Shown here piece by piece: positions 27,684-36,590 of a stretch of DNA of 64,000 nt. This DNA is from Paracoccus solventivorans (GTDB taxonomy: Bacteria > Pseudomonadota > Alphaproteobacteria > Rhodobacterales > Rhodobacteraceae). The stretch covers positions 62,001 through 126,000 of the forward strand of contig NZ_FRCK01000007.1 in NCBI RefSeq assembly GCF_900142875.1. The letters run 5' to 3'. A program made the translations under genes and the position numbers. Numbering within the stretch: position 1 is the stretch's first letter; each line of letters starts with the position of its first letter. The notes under the pieces were generated by a model. The model was not told where the DNA came from. It worked only from the letters and a program-made list of their open reading frames with translations, and did no database searches.

Positions 27684-27831
27684 TTCATCTTGCCGCAAAT
27701 ATCTCCGGGCTTTCGAGCGCCCGGAATAGAAGGCGGATCAGAAAACAGCCCCCAAGGCTGTTTTCCCGCCGGATGGTCCAGTGGACTGTTTCAGCGAGGA
27801 AAGCCCCGGCAGTGGCCGGGGCTGGCCCCCG
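27684..27831 (-). repeat. long-form composite intergenic repeat, copy I
   Basis: Read on the minus strand it repeats copy C block by block: GGGGCCAGCCCC, TTTCCTCGCTGAAAC, GGACCATCCGGCGG, stem GAAAACAGCC/GGCTGTTTTC (27741-27765), GATCCGCCTTCTATTCC, GGCGCTCGAAAGCCCGGAGATATTT and tail GCAAGATGAA. It lies after the aldo/keto reductase gene in the opposite orientation and ahead of the monooxygenase-like gene. Confidence 0.85.
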
Positions 27832-27943
27832 CTCCGACCACGCCCCCGGGACTGCTGCTTCCGCAACGTCCCCCGGCCCGCACGGTTGCAGTCCGCCCCC
27901 GCCGCGCCATGATCGCGCCAACGCCACATGCAAGGAACAAGCG

Positions 27944-28912
27944 ATGCTGCCTCCGATCCTGTCGAACCTGCGTATCCCCGTCGTCGCCTCGCCCATGTTC
28001 ATCGTCTCGGGGCCGGAGCTGGTCATCGCCCAGTGCAAGGCCGGGATCGTCGGTTCGTTCCCCGCGCTGAACGCGCGCGAAAAGGACGGCGAGCCGCCGC
28101 TGCTCGACGTCTGGCTGACCCGCATCCGCGAGGAACTCGACCGCCACAACCAAGCCAACCCCGACCGCCCGGCGGCGCCCTTTGCGGTCAACCAGATCGT
28201 CCACCGCTCGAACGCGCGGCTGGAACGCGACATCGAGATCTGCCACCGCCACAAGGTGCCGATCTGGATCACCAGCCTGGGCGCGCGGGTCGAGGTGAAC
28301 GAGGCCGCCCATGACTGCGGCGGCATCAGCCTGCACGACGTGGTGAACGCGACCTTCGCCCGCAAGGCGCTGGAAAAGGGCGCCGACGGGCTGATCGCGG
28401 TGGCGGCGGGTGCGGGCGGCCATGCAGGGGTGCAGTCGCCCTTTGCGCTTCTGCAGGAAATCCGCGCGTTCTTCGACGGGCCGCTGCTGCTGTCGGGCGC
28501 CATCGCCACCGGCCGCGCGGTGCTGGCCGCGCAGGCGGCGGGGGCGGACCTTGCCTATATCGGCAGCCCCTTCATCGCCACGGCCGAGGCAAACGCCCCC
28601 GCCGACTACAAGCAGATGATCGTGGACTGCGGGGCCGAGGACATCATCTATTCCCCCGCCTTCACCGGCATTCCAGGCAACTATCTGAAACCCTCGATCC
28701 GCGCGGCGGGGATCGACCCCGACGGCCTGGGCGACGCCACCCCCGAGGCGATGGATTTCGGCAAGGACCAGCGCAAGGTCAAGGCGTGGAGCCAGATCTG
28801 GGGCGCAGGCCAGGGCATCGGCGCGGTTGACGCCATCCAGCCGGTGGCCGGGCTGGTGGACCGGCTCGAGGCCGAATACTTGGCCGCGAGGCGCGAACTG
28901 GCGCTGGCCTGA
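27944..28912 (+). CDS. nitronate monooxygenase-like FMN oxidoreductase
   Basis: A 322-residue TIM-barrel flavoprotein of the 2-nitropropane dioxygenase/nitronate monooxygenase family (also NAD(P)H:quinone or FabK-like reductases). The N-terminus PVVASPMFIVSGPELV, the glycine block AVAAGAGGHAGVQSP and GSPFIATAEANAP are typical phosphate-binding and active-site blocks. Family members differ in substrate, so oxidation of nitronates is only one possibility. Start chosen at 27944 behind CAAGGAACAAG, since the long upstream frame is repeat DNA. Confidence 0.82.
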   Translation: MLPPILSNLRIPVVASPMFIVSGPELVIAQCKAGIVGSFPALNAREKDGEPPLLDVWLTRIREELDRHNQANPDRPAAPFAVNQIVHRSNARLERDIEICHRHKVPIWITSLGARVEVNEAAHDCGGISLHDVVNATFARKALEKGADGLIAVAAGAGGHAGVQSPFALLQEIRAFFDGPLLLSGAIATGRAVLAAQAAGADLAYIGSPFIATAEANAPADYKQMIVDCGAEDIIYSPAFTGIPGNYLKPSIRAAGIDPDGLGDATPEAMDFGKDQRKVKAWSQIWGAGQGIGAVDAIQPVAGLVDRLEAEYLAARRELALA

Positions 28913-28932
28913 CCGGGCGGCGCGGTCGGAAC

Positions 28933-28982
28933 GGGGGTTTTCCACCCCCGCGCCCCCGGAGGATATTTCCACCACGATGAAG
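28933..28982 (+). repeat. intergenic hairpin/GGATATTT repeat, copy J
   Basis: GGGGGTTTTCCACCCCC hairpin (28933-28949), then GCGCCCCCGGAGGATATTT and tail CACGATGAAG. Same subtype as B2. It lies between the convergent oxidoreductase and permease genes. Confidence 0.8.
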
Positions 28983-29010
28983 GGGCGCCGGCTGCGACGC
29001 CCCTTTGCTT

Positions 29011-30489
29011 TCAATGCGTGTCGGCCTGGGCTGCAGCGCGCGAGACCTCGGCCCTGTCCAGATGGGCGGCGCCGTTCAGGAACCAGTTCAGCGCCACCGC
29101 GGCCACCGCAGCCAGCAGGATGCCGGAATGGGTCAGCACCCGGGTCGATGGCGGCAGCCACTGGTCGAAACTGCCGGCGATCATCGGGATCATCCCCATG
29201 CCCAGCGACACCGCCACCACGAACAGGTTGTTGCGGTTGCCGGCGAAATCGACGCGCGACAGCACCCTTATGCCGGTCGCCGCGACCATGCCGAACATCA
29301 CCAGCCCGGCCCCGCCCAGCACCACCGTGGGCAGCGCCTCGACCAGCGCGCCCATCTTGGGGATCAGCCCCAGCACCACCATGATCGCGCCCCCCGCCAC
29401 GCAGACATGGCGCGAGCGCACCCCGGTCACGCCCACCAGCCCGACGTTCTGGCTGAACGAGGTATAGGGGAAGGTGTTGAAGATCCCGCCCAGCAGCGTG
29501 CCGACCCCGTCCACCCGCAGCCCAGCCGCCAGCCGCGGCTGGTCGATCTTCTGGTCCACCATGTCGCCCAGCGCCAGGAACATGCCGGTCGATTCGATCA
29601 TCACCACGATCATCACCATGGTCATGGTCAGGATCATCACCGGGTCGAAACTGGGCATCCCGAAATGGAGCGGCCGGATCGGCGCGAACCAGGCCGCGGC
29701 GGCGACCTTGTCGAAATGCATCAGCCCCAGCGCGGCGGCCAGGATGCCGCCCACCACGATCCCCACCAGCACCGCGATATTGGACAGAAACCCGCGGGCA
29801 AAGCGCGCGATCAGCATGATCGTGGCCAGCACGATCCCCGCGATCACCATGTTTCCCGGCGCCCCGTAAAGCGGGTTCGGCACGGTCGGCGCCAGCGCCA
29901 GCCCGGCGGGGGCGCCGCCCTCGGCCATGTGCTGTTCCAGCCAGGCCTGCATCACCGGATCGACCAGCCGCGGCGCGGTCGGTCCCTGCGGCAGGCCGAA
30001 GATCCAGTTGATCCCGATCGGCATCAGGCTGACTCCGATCACCAGGATCACGGTTCCCGTCACCACCGGCGGAAAGAACCGCAGCATCCGGCTGACCAGC
30101 GGCGCCATCAGGATCGAGATCACCCCCGCCCCGATCACCGCGCCGAACAGCGCCCGTGCGCCCTCGATCCCGGGCATGGAATTGGCGATGGCGACCATCG
30201 GCCCCACCGCGGCAAAGGTCACCCCCATCATCACCGGCATCCTGACCCCCAGCCACGGGCCTGCGCCCAGCGACTGCAGGATCGAGACCACACCGCAGAC
30301 GAACAGGTCGGCCGAGATCAGGAAGGCCACGTCCTCGGGCGGCAGTTGCAGGGCACGGCCGACGATCAGCGGCACGGCGATGGCGCCGGCGTACATCACC
30401 AGCACATGTTGCAACCCCAGCGCGAACAACCGCGGCGCGGGCAGCATCTCGTCGACCGGGTGGGTCCCGGCCCTGTGGCTCCTGTGCAT
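29011..30489 (-). CDS. NCS2-family nucleobase (uracil/xanthine) permease
   Basis: A 492-residue membrane protein with about 12-14 helices. The NCS2 signature region is QNVGLVGVTGVRSRHVCVAGG, and helix 1 reads LGLQHVLVMYAGAIAVP as in UraA/XanQ transporters. These proteins import uracil, xanthine or uric acid with protons; the sequence suggests the xanthine/urate-type subgroup, but this is inference. The ATG at 30489 follows GGGGAGGAG. The divergent IclR gene is the natural candidate regulator, suggesting control by a purine breakdown product. Confidence 0.88.
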   Translation of the reverse strand: MHRSHRAGTHPVDEMLPAPRLFALGLQHVLVMYAGAIAVPLIVGRALQLPPEDVAFLISADLFVCGVVSILQSLGAGPWLGVRMPVMMGVTFAAVGPMVAIANSMPGIEGARALFGAVIGAGVISILMAPLVSRMLRFFPPVVTGTVILVIGVSLMPIGINWIFGLPQGPTAPRLVDPVMQAWLEQHMAEGGAPAGLALAPTVPNPLYGAPGNMVIAGIVLATIMLIARFARGFLSNIAVLVGIVVGGILAAALGLMHFDKVAAAAWFAPIRPLHFGMPSFDPVMILTMTMVMIVVMIESTGMFLALGDMVDQKIDQPRLAAGLRVDGVGTLLGGIFNTFPYTSFSQNVGLVGVTGVRSRHVCVAGGAIMVVLGLIPKMGALVEALPTVVLGGAGLVMFGMVAATGIRVLSRVDFAGNRNNLFVVAVSLGMGMIPMIAGSFDQWLPPSTRVLTHSGILLAAVAAVALNWFLNGAAHLDRAEVSRAAAQADTH

Positions 30490-30668
30490 GGTCTCCTCCC
30501 CGATGCATGGCGGTCTCGGGCAGTTTTGCGCATCGTGCGGAACCGACAAAGGCTTTCTTGCGCAATTCCACGATGCGGATAGGCGGCGTCCGGGCGGGGT
30601 CCGCACCCGTTGCGGCGGGGACGGGTTTGCGGCAGCTTGCGCGGATCATGGCGCAAGCAGGGGCATCT

Positions 30669-31499
30669 ATGGAATCGACCTCTTCCCGCCCGCGCGGGCG
30701 GCCTTCGGGCGGGGGGCCTGCGGCGGGCTCGGCCGTGGTGGACCGGGCGCTGGCGCTGCTCGAGGTGCTGGCCGCGGGCAACGGCGCCACGCTGTCCGAG
30801 TTGGGGCGGCGGCTGGGGCTGGCGCCTTCGACCACGCATCGGCTGCTGGCGGCGCTGGCCGCGCGGCGGCTGGCCGAGGCCGATCCCGTCACGCAGCTGT
30901 GGCACGTCGGGCCCGGCGCGTTCCGGCTGGGCGCGGCCTTCCTGCGCCGCGGCGGGCTGGCGGAACGCGCCCGCCCGGTCATGGCGCAGCTGGCGGCCGA
31001 CAGTGGCGAGACCGCGGTGCTGGCGGTGGCCGACGGCGACGCCGCGCTGGTGGTGGCTGAAGCGCAGGCGGCGGCCTCGCTGCGGGTGGTGCTGCCCGCC
31101 GGGACGCGGCTCGCCTATCACGCCACCGCGCCGGGCAAGGCGCTGATCGCGCATCTGCCGCTGGCGCGGGTGCGGGCGCTGCTGGGATGCGATGCCCTGC
31201 CGGCGCTGACTCCGCGCAGCTTCACCGACCAGGGCGAGCTGACCGCCGAGCTTGCCACCCTGCGCCACGGCGGCTGGCTGGCCGAGCGGGGCGAGGCGGT
31301 GCCCGGCCAGAACGGCATCGCCGCCCCGGTCTTCGGCGGCAGCGGCGACCCGGTGGCGGCGCTGGGGATCATCGGCCCCGAGGTGCGGCTGGACGAGGCG
31401 GCGCTGGCCCGGCTTGGCCCCGCCGTGGCCGCGGCCGCCGCCGGGCTGGGCGCGGCGCTTGGCGGCCCCGCCCTTTCCCCGCAAGCCGTCAGCGGCTAG
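30669..31499 (+). CDS. IclR-family transcriptional regulator
   Basis: A 276-residue regulator. A low-complexity N-terminus (SSRPRGRPSGG) precedes the winged helix (ALALLEVLAAGNGATLSELG, APSTTHRLLAALAAR). The ligand-binding GAF-like domain with ATAPGKALIAHLP and GIAAPVFGGSGDPVAALGI is characteristic of IclR. It is divergent from the NCS2 permease gene across 179 bases, so it probably controls that gene and itself. The ATG at 30669 follows AGGGG; an in-frame ATG at 30648 is the alternative. Confidence 0.88.
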   Translation: MESTSSRPRGRPSGGGPAAGSAVVDRALALLEVLAAGNGATLSELGRRLGLAPSTTHRLLAALAARRLAEADPVTQLWHVGPGAFRLGAAFLRRGGLAERARPVMAQLAADSGETAVLAVADGDAALVVAEAQAAASLRVVLPAGTRLAYHATAPGKALIAHLPLARVRALLGCDALPALTPRSFTDQGELTAELATLRHGGWLAERGEAVPGQNGIAAPVFGGSGDPVAALGIIGPEVRLDEAALARLGPAVAAAAAGLGAALGGPALSPQAVSG

Positions 31500-31540
31500 G
31501 TTGCGCCGCGATGGACCGCGCCCCCCTTGTGACCGCCTGC

Positions 31541-32992
31541 ATGAGCGACATTCTCTCCGTGATCGACAGCGCCGATGAGGCCCTGACCGCCGGGCTCGCC
31601 CGCGCGCTGGCGGCAGTGCTCGCCCCCGGCGACACGCTGCTGCTGGACGGGCCGGTGGGCGCCGGCAAGACCCATTTCGCCCGCGCCCTGATCCGCGCGC
31701 GCCAAGGCGATGCCCCCGAGGACGTGCCCAGCCCCACCTTCACCCTCGTGCAGAGCTATCTGGACGCGCGCGGGGTCGAGATCTGGCACGCCGATCTCTA
31801 CCGCCTCACCGATCCGTCCGAGCTGGTCGAGCTGGGGCTCGAGGACGCGATGGACCACGCGATCACGCTGATCGAGTGGCCCGACCGGATGACCCCGCCC
31901 CCGCCGGGCGCGCTGACCGTGACGCTGGCCGCCACCGCCGACGACCGCCGCCGCATCACCCTGTCGGGCGATCCTGCCCGCTGGGCGCATGTGCCGCGCA
32001 TGGTGCAGATCGCGCAGTTCCTGCATGGCGCGGGCTGGGCGGGCGCGCGGGTCGAGCCGCTGGCGGGCGATGCCTCCTCGCGCCGCTATTTCCGGCTGAT
32101 CGGGGACAGCGGCACCGCGGTGCTGATGGACGATCCGACCAGCAGCGGCCAGCCCGGCAGCGACATGGCCCGCTATCTGGCGATGACCCGCTGGCTGCGG
32201 GCGCGCGGCTTTCATGCCCCTGAAATCCTTGCGCTGTCGGAACCCGAGGGCCTGCTGCTCGCCGAGGATCTGGGCGACGACCTGATCGCTCGCGTCCTTG
32301 ACCGCGACCCGCAGGCGGCGGCGCCGATCTATGACCGCATCGCCGATCTGGTGGCGGAACTGCATCGCCACCCGCCGCCCGGTTTCGTCCCGCCGCTGGA
32401 CGGCCCGGCGCTGGCGCAGCAGTCGGAACTGTTCGCCGCGTGGTATCCCGCCGCCGCTGGCCGTCCCGGCGCGGGCGCCGGGGTCGCCGCCACCATCGCC
32501 GCCCTGCACGCGCAGCTTTGCGCCGATGCCTCGCCGGCGCTCTCCCTGCGCGACTTCCACGCGGAAAACCTTGTCTGGCGCGGCGAGGCCCCCATCGGGC
32601 TGCTGGATTTTCAGGACGCGGTGGCGGTGCATCCGGCCTATGAGCTCGCCTCGGTCCTGCAGGACGCCCGCCGGGACGTGGCGCCCGAGATCGAGGAGCG
32701 CGCGCTGTCGCGCTATATCGCCGCCACCGGGCAGGATGAGGCGCGGTTCCGCGCCGCCTATGCGCTGCTGGGCGCGGCGCGAAACCTGCGGATCATCGGC
32801 ATCTTCACCCGGCTGTGCCTGCGCGACGGCAAGACCCGCTATCTCGATTTCATGCCGCGGGTCTGGGATGCCATTGCCCGCGACATCGCGCACCCGGCGC
32901 TGGCGCCGCTCTCCGCCGCGCTGCGGGACGTGCCGCCGCCCTCGCCCGACATCATCGCTGCGCTGCGAGCGCGGGCGGGGGACGTGAGATGA
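31541..32992 (+). CDS. TsaE-AmgK fusion: tRNA t6A ATPase + amino-sugar kinase
   Basis: A 483-residue bifunctional protein. Residues about 1-150 are TsaE, the ATPase of the threonylcarbamoyl-adenosine tRNA-modification complex: Walker A GPVGAGKTHFARALI, then VPSPTFTLVQSY and EIWHADLYRL. Residues about 155-483 are an aminoglycoside-phosphotransferase-fold kinase (PLAGDASSRRYFRL, catalytic LRDFHAENLVW, LLDFQDA) of the AmgK type, which phosphorylates N-acetylmuramate/GlcNAc for peptidoglycan recycling. The following murU gene supports the AmgK reading. The start could also be the ATG at 31511. Its stop overlaps murU in ATGA. Confidence 0.88.
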   Translation: MSDILSVIDSADEALTAGLARALAAVLAPGDTLLLDGPVGAGKTHFARALIRARQGDAPEDVPSPTFTLVQSYLDARGVEIWHADLYRLTDPSELVELGLEDAMDHAITLIEWPDRMTPPPPGALTVTLAATADDRRRITLSGDPARWAHVPRMVQIAQFLHGAGWAGARVEPLAGDASSRRYFRLIGDSGTAVLMDDPTSSGQPGSDMARYLAMTRWLRARGFHAPEILALSEPEGLLLAEDLGDDLIARVLDRDPQAAAPIYDRIADLVAELHRHPPPGFVPPLDGPALAQQSELFAAWYPAAAGRPGAGAGVAATIAALHAQLCADASPALSLRDFHAENLVWRGEAPIGLLDFQDAVAVHPAYELASVLQDARRDVAPEIEERALSRYIAATGQDEARFRAAYALLGAARNLRIIGIFTRLCLRDGKTRYLDFMPRVWDAIARDIAHPALAPLSAALRDVPPPSPDIIAALRARAGDVR

Positions 32993-33669
32993 CCGAGACC
33001 CTGATGCTGTTCGCCGCCGGCAAGGGCACCCGCATGGCACCCCTGACCGACACCACGCCGAAGCCGCTGATCCCGGTCGCCGGGCAGCCGCTGCTGGACC
33101 GCGCGCTCGACCTGGCGCGGGCGGGGGGCGCACGGCGCATCGTGGTCAACATCCACCATCTGGGCGACCAGATCGCCCGGCATCTCTCCGGCAGCGAGGT
33201 GATGGTTTCAGATGAAACCGACCTGCTGCTGGATACCGGCGGCGGGCTCCGGCGGGCGCTGTCGCTGCTCGGCCCCGGCCCCGTTTTGACGCTGAACCCC
33301 GATGCGGTCTGGACCGGCCCGAACCCGGTCGCCGCGCTGCGCGCCGCATGGGACGGGGGGCGCATGGACGCGCTGCTGATGCTGGTGCCGCTGGACCGCG
33401 CCCGCGGCCGCATCGGCGGCGGCGATTTCACGCTGGACGCGGGCGGGCGGATCAGCCGCGGCGGCGATCTGGTCTATACCGGCTGCCAGATCATCCGCAC
33501 CGAGGGGCTGGCGGCGATCCCGGAACAGGTGTTCTCGCTCAACCTGCTGTGGGACCGGCTGCTGGCGCGGGGGCGGGTGTTCGGCATGGTCCACAAGGGC
33601 GACTGGTGCGACGTCGGCCGTCCCGACTGCATCCCGCTGGCTGAGGCAATGCTGGCCGGGGGCGCCTGA
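32989..33669 (+). CDS. murU: N-acetylmuramate-1-phosphate uridylyltransferase-like nucleotidyltransferase
   Basis: A 226-residue sugar-nucleotide transferase. LMLFAAGKGTRMAPLTDTTPK is the nucleotide-binding signature, and TLNPDAVW and VHKGDWCDVGRP give metal/product contacts. Its coupling to an AmgK-type kinase reproduces the AmgK-MurU step that converts MurNAc-1-P to UDP-MurNAc, bypassing de novo synthesis and fosfomycin's target. It overlaps the upstream gene by ATGA and the addB start by one base (TGATG). Assignment rests on that context plus the family. Confidence 0.85.
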   Translation: MTETLMLFAAGKGTRMAPLTDTTPKPLIPVAGQPLLDRALDLARAGGARRIVVNIHHLGDQIARHLSGSEVMVSDETDLLLDTGGGLRRALSLLGPGPVLTLNPDAVWTGPNPVAALRAAWDGGRMDALLMLVPLDRARGRIGGGDFTLDAGGRISRGGDLVYTGCQIIRTEGLAAIPEQVFSLNLLWDRLLARGRVFGMVHKGDWCDVGRPDCIPLAEAMLAGGA

Positions 33670-36590
33670 TGCGCGGCCTCTACGCCCTGCCCCCCGGCGC
33701 GGATTTCGCCGCCGGTTTCGTGCGCGGCCTGCTGGCGCGGATGCAAGGCAGCCCGCCCGAGGCGCTGGCCGCGGTCACCGTCTGGTGCAACTCGGGCCAC
33801 ACGCTGCGGGCCATCGAGTCGGCGCTGCGCGACAGTGGCCCGCTGCTGCTACCCCGGCTGCGGCTGATTGCCGAACTGGGCAGCAGCAGTGGGTTTGCGC
33901 CCCCGGCCCCGCCGCTGGCACGGCAGCTGGACCTGGCGCAGCTGGTCGCCCGCGCGCTGACGGGCGACGCGACCGGGCAGTCGGTGCCGACGCTCGCGGC
34001 CTCGCTGTCCACGCTGATGGCCGAGATGCAGGCCGAGGGGCTGGGGCCGGACGCGCTGGAGCGCATCGACGCCGGCGCCCATGCCGCGCATTGGCAGCAG
34101 GCGTTGGCCTTCCTGCGCATCGCTGCCGGCTTCCACCTGCACGGCCCGCCCGTGGACCGCGAGGCGCAGCAGCGCGCGGCGGCAGAACGCCTGGCCGCCG
34201 ATTGGCAGCAGGGGCTGAACCTGCCCGAGGGGCCGGTGATCGTCGCGGGCTCGACCGGCTCGCACGGGGCCACGCGGCTGTTCATGCAGGCGGTGGCGGC
34301 GCTGCCGCAAGGCGCGGTGGTGCTGCCCGGTTATACGCCGATGCCCGAGGGCGCCGCGGCCGCCATGCACGAGGATCACCCGCAGGCCCGTTTCGCGCCG
34401 CTGGTCGCCGCCTGTGGGGAACCGGCGCGGTGGGACGACGCCCCCACGCCCGACCCCGCCCGCAATGCGCTGGTGGCGCTGGCGCTGCGCCCCGCCCCCG
34501 TCACCGACCAGTGGGTGGCCGAGGGGCCCTCGCTGGGCGACCTGCCCGCCGCCACCCGGCGGATGACGCTGATCGAGGCCGACAGCCCCGCGGCCGAGGC
34601 CAATGCGCTGGCCGCCCTGATCCGCGGCGCCGTGCATGAAAGCCGACCCGTCACGCTGATCGCCGCCGACCGCAGCCTGACCCGGCGCGTGGCGGCGGCG
34701 CTGGACCGCTGGGGGATCATCCCCGACGACAGCGCCGGGGTGCCGCTGCCGCTGACCGCGGCCGGGCTGTTCCTGCGCCATGTGGCGGAACTGCCGGGCC
34801 AGCCCTTTGGCATCGACAGCCTGCTGGTCATGCTCAAGCACCCGCTGACCGCCACCGGCGCGGGGGACGAGGCGCGCCGCACCCATCTGCTGCACAGCCG
34901 CGAACTTGAGCTGCATCTGCGCCGCCACGGCCCGGCCTTTCCCGACGGCGCGGCGCTGCGCGCATGGGGCGCGCGGGCCGCGCGCGGATCGGGCGAGGCC
35001 AGCGCCGAACGCGCCGCATGGGCCGCGATGATCGCGGCAGTTCTGGACGCCACTCTGCCGCTGATCGCAGACCCGGGCCCGCTGCCGCTGGCCGAACGCG
35101 CCGCCCGCCACCGCGGCATCGCCGAGGCCTGGGCCGCGGGCACCGGCACCGCTGACGCGTCAAGGCTTTACGCCGAGGCCGCGGGCGAGAAAGCCCGCGC
35201 CGTGCTCGACCACCTGGCCCTGCACGCGCCGCGCGGCCCGGCGATGTCGGCGCGCGACTTTGCCCGGCTGCTGGCGGACCAGCTGCAGGCTCAGGCGGTG
35301 CGCATGGACGTGGCCGCGCATCCGCTGGTGCGCATCCGCGGCCCGCGAGAGGCACGGACCGAGGCCACCGGGCTGGTGATCCTGGGCGGGCTGAACGAGG
35401 GCGGCTGGCCGCAGGCGCTGGACCCCGACCCCTGGCTCAGCCGTCCGATGCGAGAGGACGCCGGGCTGACCCTGCCCGAACGCCGCATCGGGCTGGCCGC
35501 GCATGATTTCCAGATCGCCATCGCCGCGCCGCAGGTGGTGCTTAGCCGCGCGCGCCGCAGTGACGAGGCCGAGACGATCCCGTCGCGCTGGCTCAACCGC
35601 TTGGTGAACCTGCTGGGCGGGCTGCCGGCGCAGGGCGGGCCGCAGGCGCTGGCCCTGATGCGCGCGCGCGGACAGCTCTGGCTGGACCGCGCCCGCGCCA
35701 TCGAGGCCCCGGCCGAGGCCGAGCGGGCGCGGCCTGCGCCGCGGCCCTCGCCCCGCCCGCCCGCGCCGGCGCTGCGCGAGCTGTCGGTGACGGCGGTGCA
35801 GACGCTGATCCGCGACCCCTACGCGATCTATGCGCGGCAGGTGCTGGGGCTGTCGCCGCTGGACCCGCTGCGCCCCGAACCCGACGCGGCCGAGCGCGGC
35901 AACGTGCTGCACGCGATCATCCAGCGCTTCCTGACCCCGCCGCCCACCCCGCAGGACTCGCCGCAGGCCTTGCAGGAGCGGCTGCTGGCCGCGGCGGACG
36001 AGGTGCTGGCCGCGCAGGTGCCCTGGCCCACCAGCCGCCTGTTCTGGCGCGCCCGCATCGGCGGCATCGCCGCGCAGCTGTGCCGCGACGAACACGCGCG
36101 GCTGCAACAGGGCGCGCCGCTGGCGGTAGAGACGCAGCGGCGGCTGGCGGTGGCGGGGCTCGACTTCAGCCTGACCGCGAAACCCGACCGCATCGACCGG
36201 CTGCATGACGGCACGGCGGTGATCTATGATTACAAATCAGGCACCCCCTCGACCCGCCCGCAGATCCTGCAATTCGACAAGCAGCTGCCGCTGACCGCCG
36301 CCATGGCCGAACGGGGCGCCTTTGGCGAGCAGATGCGCGTGGCCGACCTGCGCTATATCCGCCTGGGGGGCGAGGGCGAGACCCGCAGCCACGGCTGGGA
36401 CGCAGAGATGCAGGCGACCTGGGACCAGTTCGTCGAACTGATCTCGGCCTATCTGCGCGGCGAATACGGCTTTACCGCCCGCCGCGCGATGGAGCGGATG
36501 ACCCACGGCTCCGACTACGACCACCTGTCGCGCCACGGCGAATGGTCCGAGGCCGATCCCCCGCAGCCGCAACAGGTGGGCCATGGCTGA
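33669..36590 (+). CDS. addB: double-strand break repair protein AddB
   Basis: A 973-residue helicase-like/nuclease subunit of AddAB. The N-terminal half is a divergent helicase fold without a clear Walker A. The C-terminal nuclease has RGNVLHAIIQRFL and AVIYDYKSGTPSTRPQ (metal Asp and Lys), typical of PD-(D/E)XK AddB. The four-cysteine iron-sulfur signature of Bacillus AddB is not evident, as in other alphaproteobacteria. With AddA it processes broken ends to load RecA. It overlaps murU by one base and addA by eight. Confidence 0.92.
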   Translation: MRGLYALPPGADFAAGFVRGLLARMQGSPPEALAAVTVWCNSGHTLRAIESALRDSGPLLLPRLRLIAELGSSSGFAPPAPPLARQLDLAQLVARALTGDATGQSVPTLAASLSTLMAEMQAEGLGPDALERIDAGAHAAHWQQALAFLRIAAGFHLHGPPVDREAQQRAAAERLAADWQQGLNLPEGPVIVAGSTGSHGATRLFMQAVAALPQGAVVLPGYTPMPEGAAAAMHEDHPQARFAPLVAACGEPARWDDAPTPDPARNALVALALRPAPVTDQWVAEGPSLGDLPAATRRMTLIEADSPAAEANALAALIRGAVHESRPVTLIAADRSLTRRVAAALDRWGIIPDDSAGVPLPLTAAGLFLRHVAELPGQPFGIDSLLVMLKHPLTATGAGDEARRTHLLHSRELELHLRRHGPAFPDGAALRAWGARAARGSGEASAERAAWAAMIAAVLDATLPLIADPGPLPLAERAARHRGIAEAWAAGTGTADASRLYAEAAGEKARAVLDHLALHAPRGPAMSARDFARLLADQLQAQAVRMDVAAHPLVRIRGPREARTEATGLVILGGLNEGGWPQALDPDPWLSRPMREDAGLTLPERRIGLAAHDFQIAIAAPQVVLSRARRSDEAETIPSRWLNRLVNLLGGLPAQGGPQALALMRARGQLWLDRARAIEAPAEAERARPAPRPSPRPPAPALRELSVTAVQTLIRDPYAIYARQVLGLSPLDPLRPEPDAAERGNVLHAIIQRFLTPPPTPQDSPQALQERLLAAADEVLAAQVPWPTSRLFWRARIGGIAAQLCRDEHARLQQGAPLAVETQRRLAVAGLDFSLTAKPDRIDRLHDGTAVIYDYKSGTPSTRPQILQFDKQLPLTAAMAERGAFGEQMRVADLRYIRLGGEGETRSHGWDAEMQATWDQFVELISAYLRGEYGFTARRAMERMTHGSDYDHLSRHGEWSEADPPQPQQVGHG

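Noticed and set aside
27791-30982. A 1063-codon minus-strand frame covering two genes and a repeat
   Set aside because: Only short pieces coincide with anything real; composition is that of an antisense shadow of the monooxygenase-like and permease genes.
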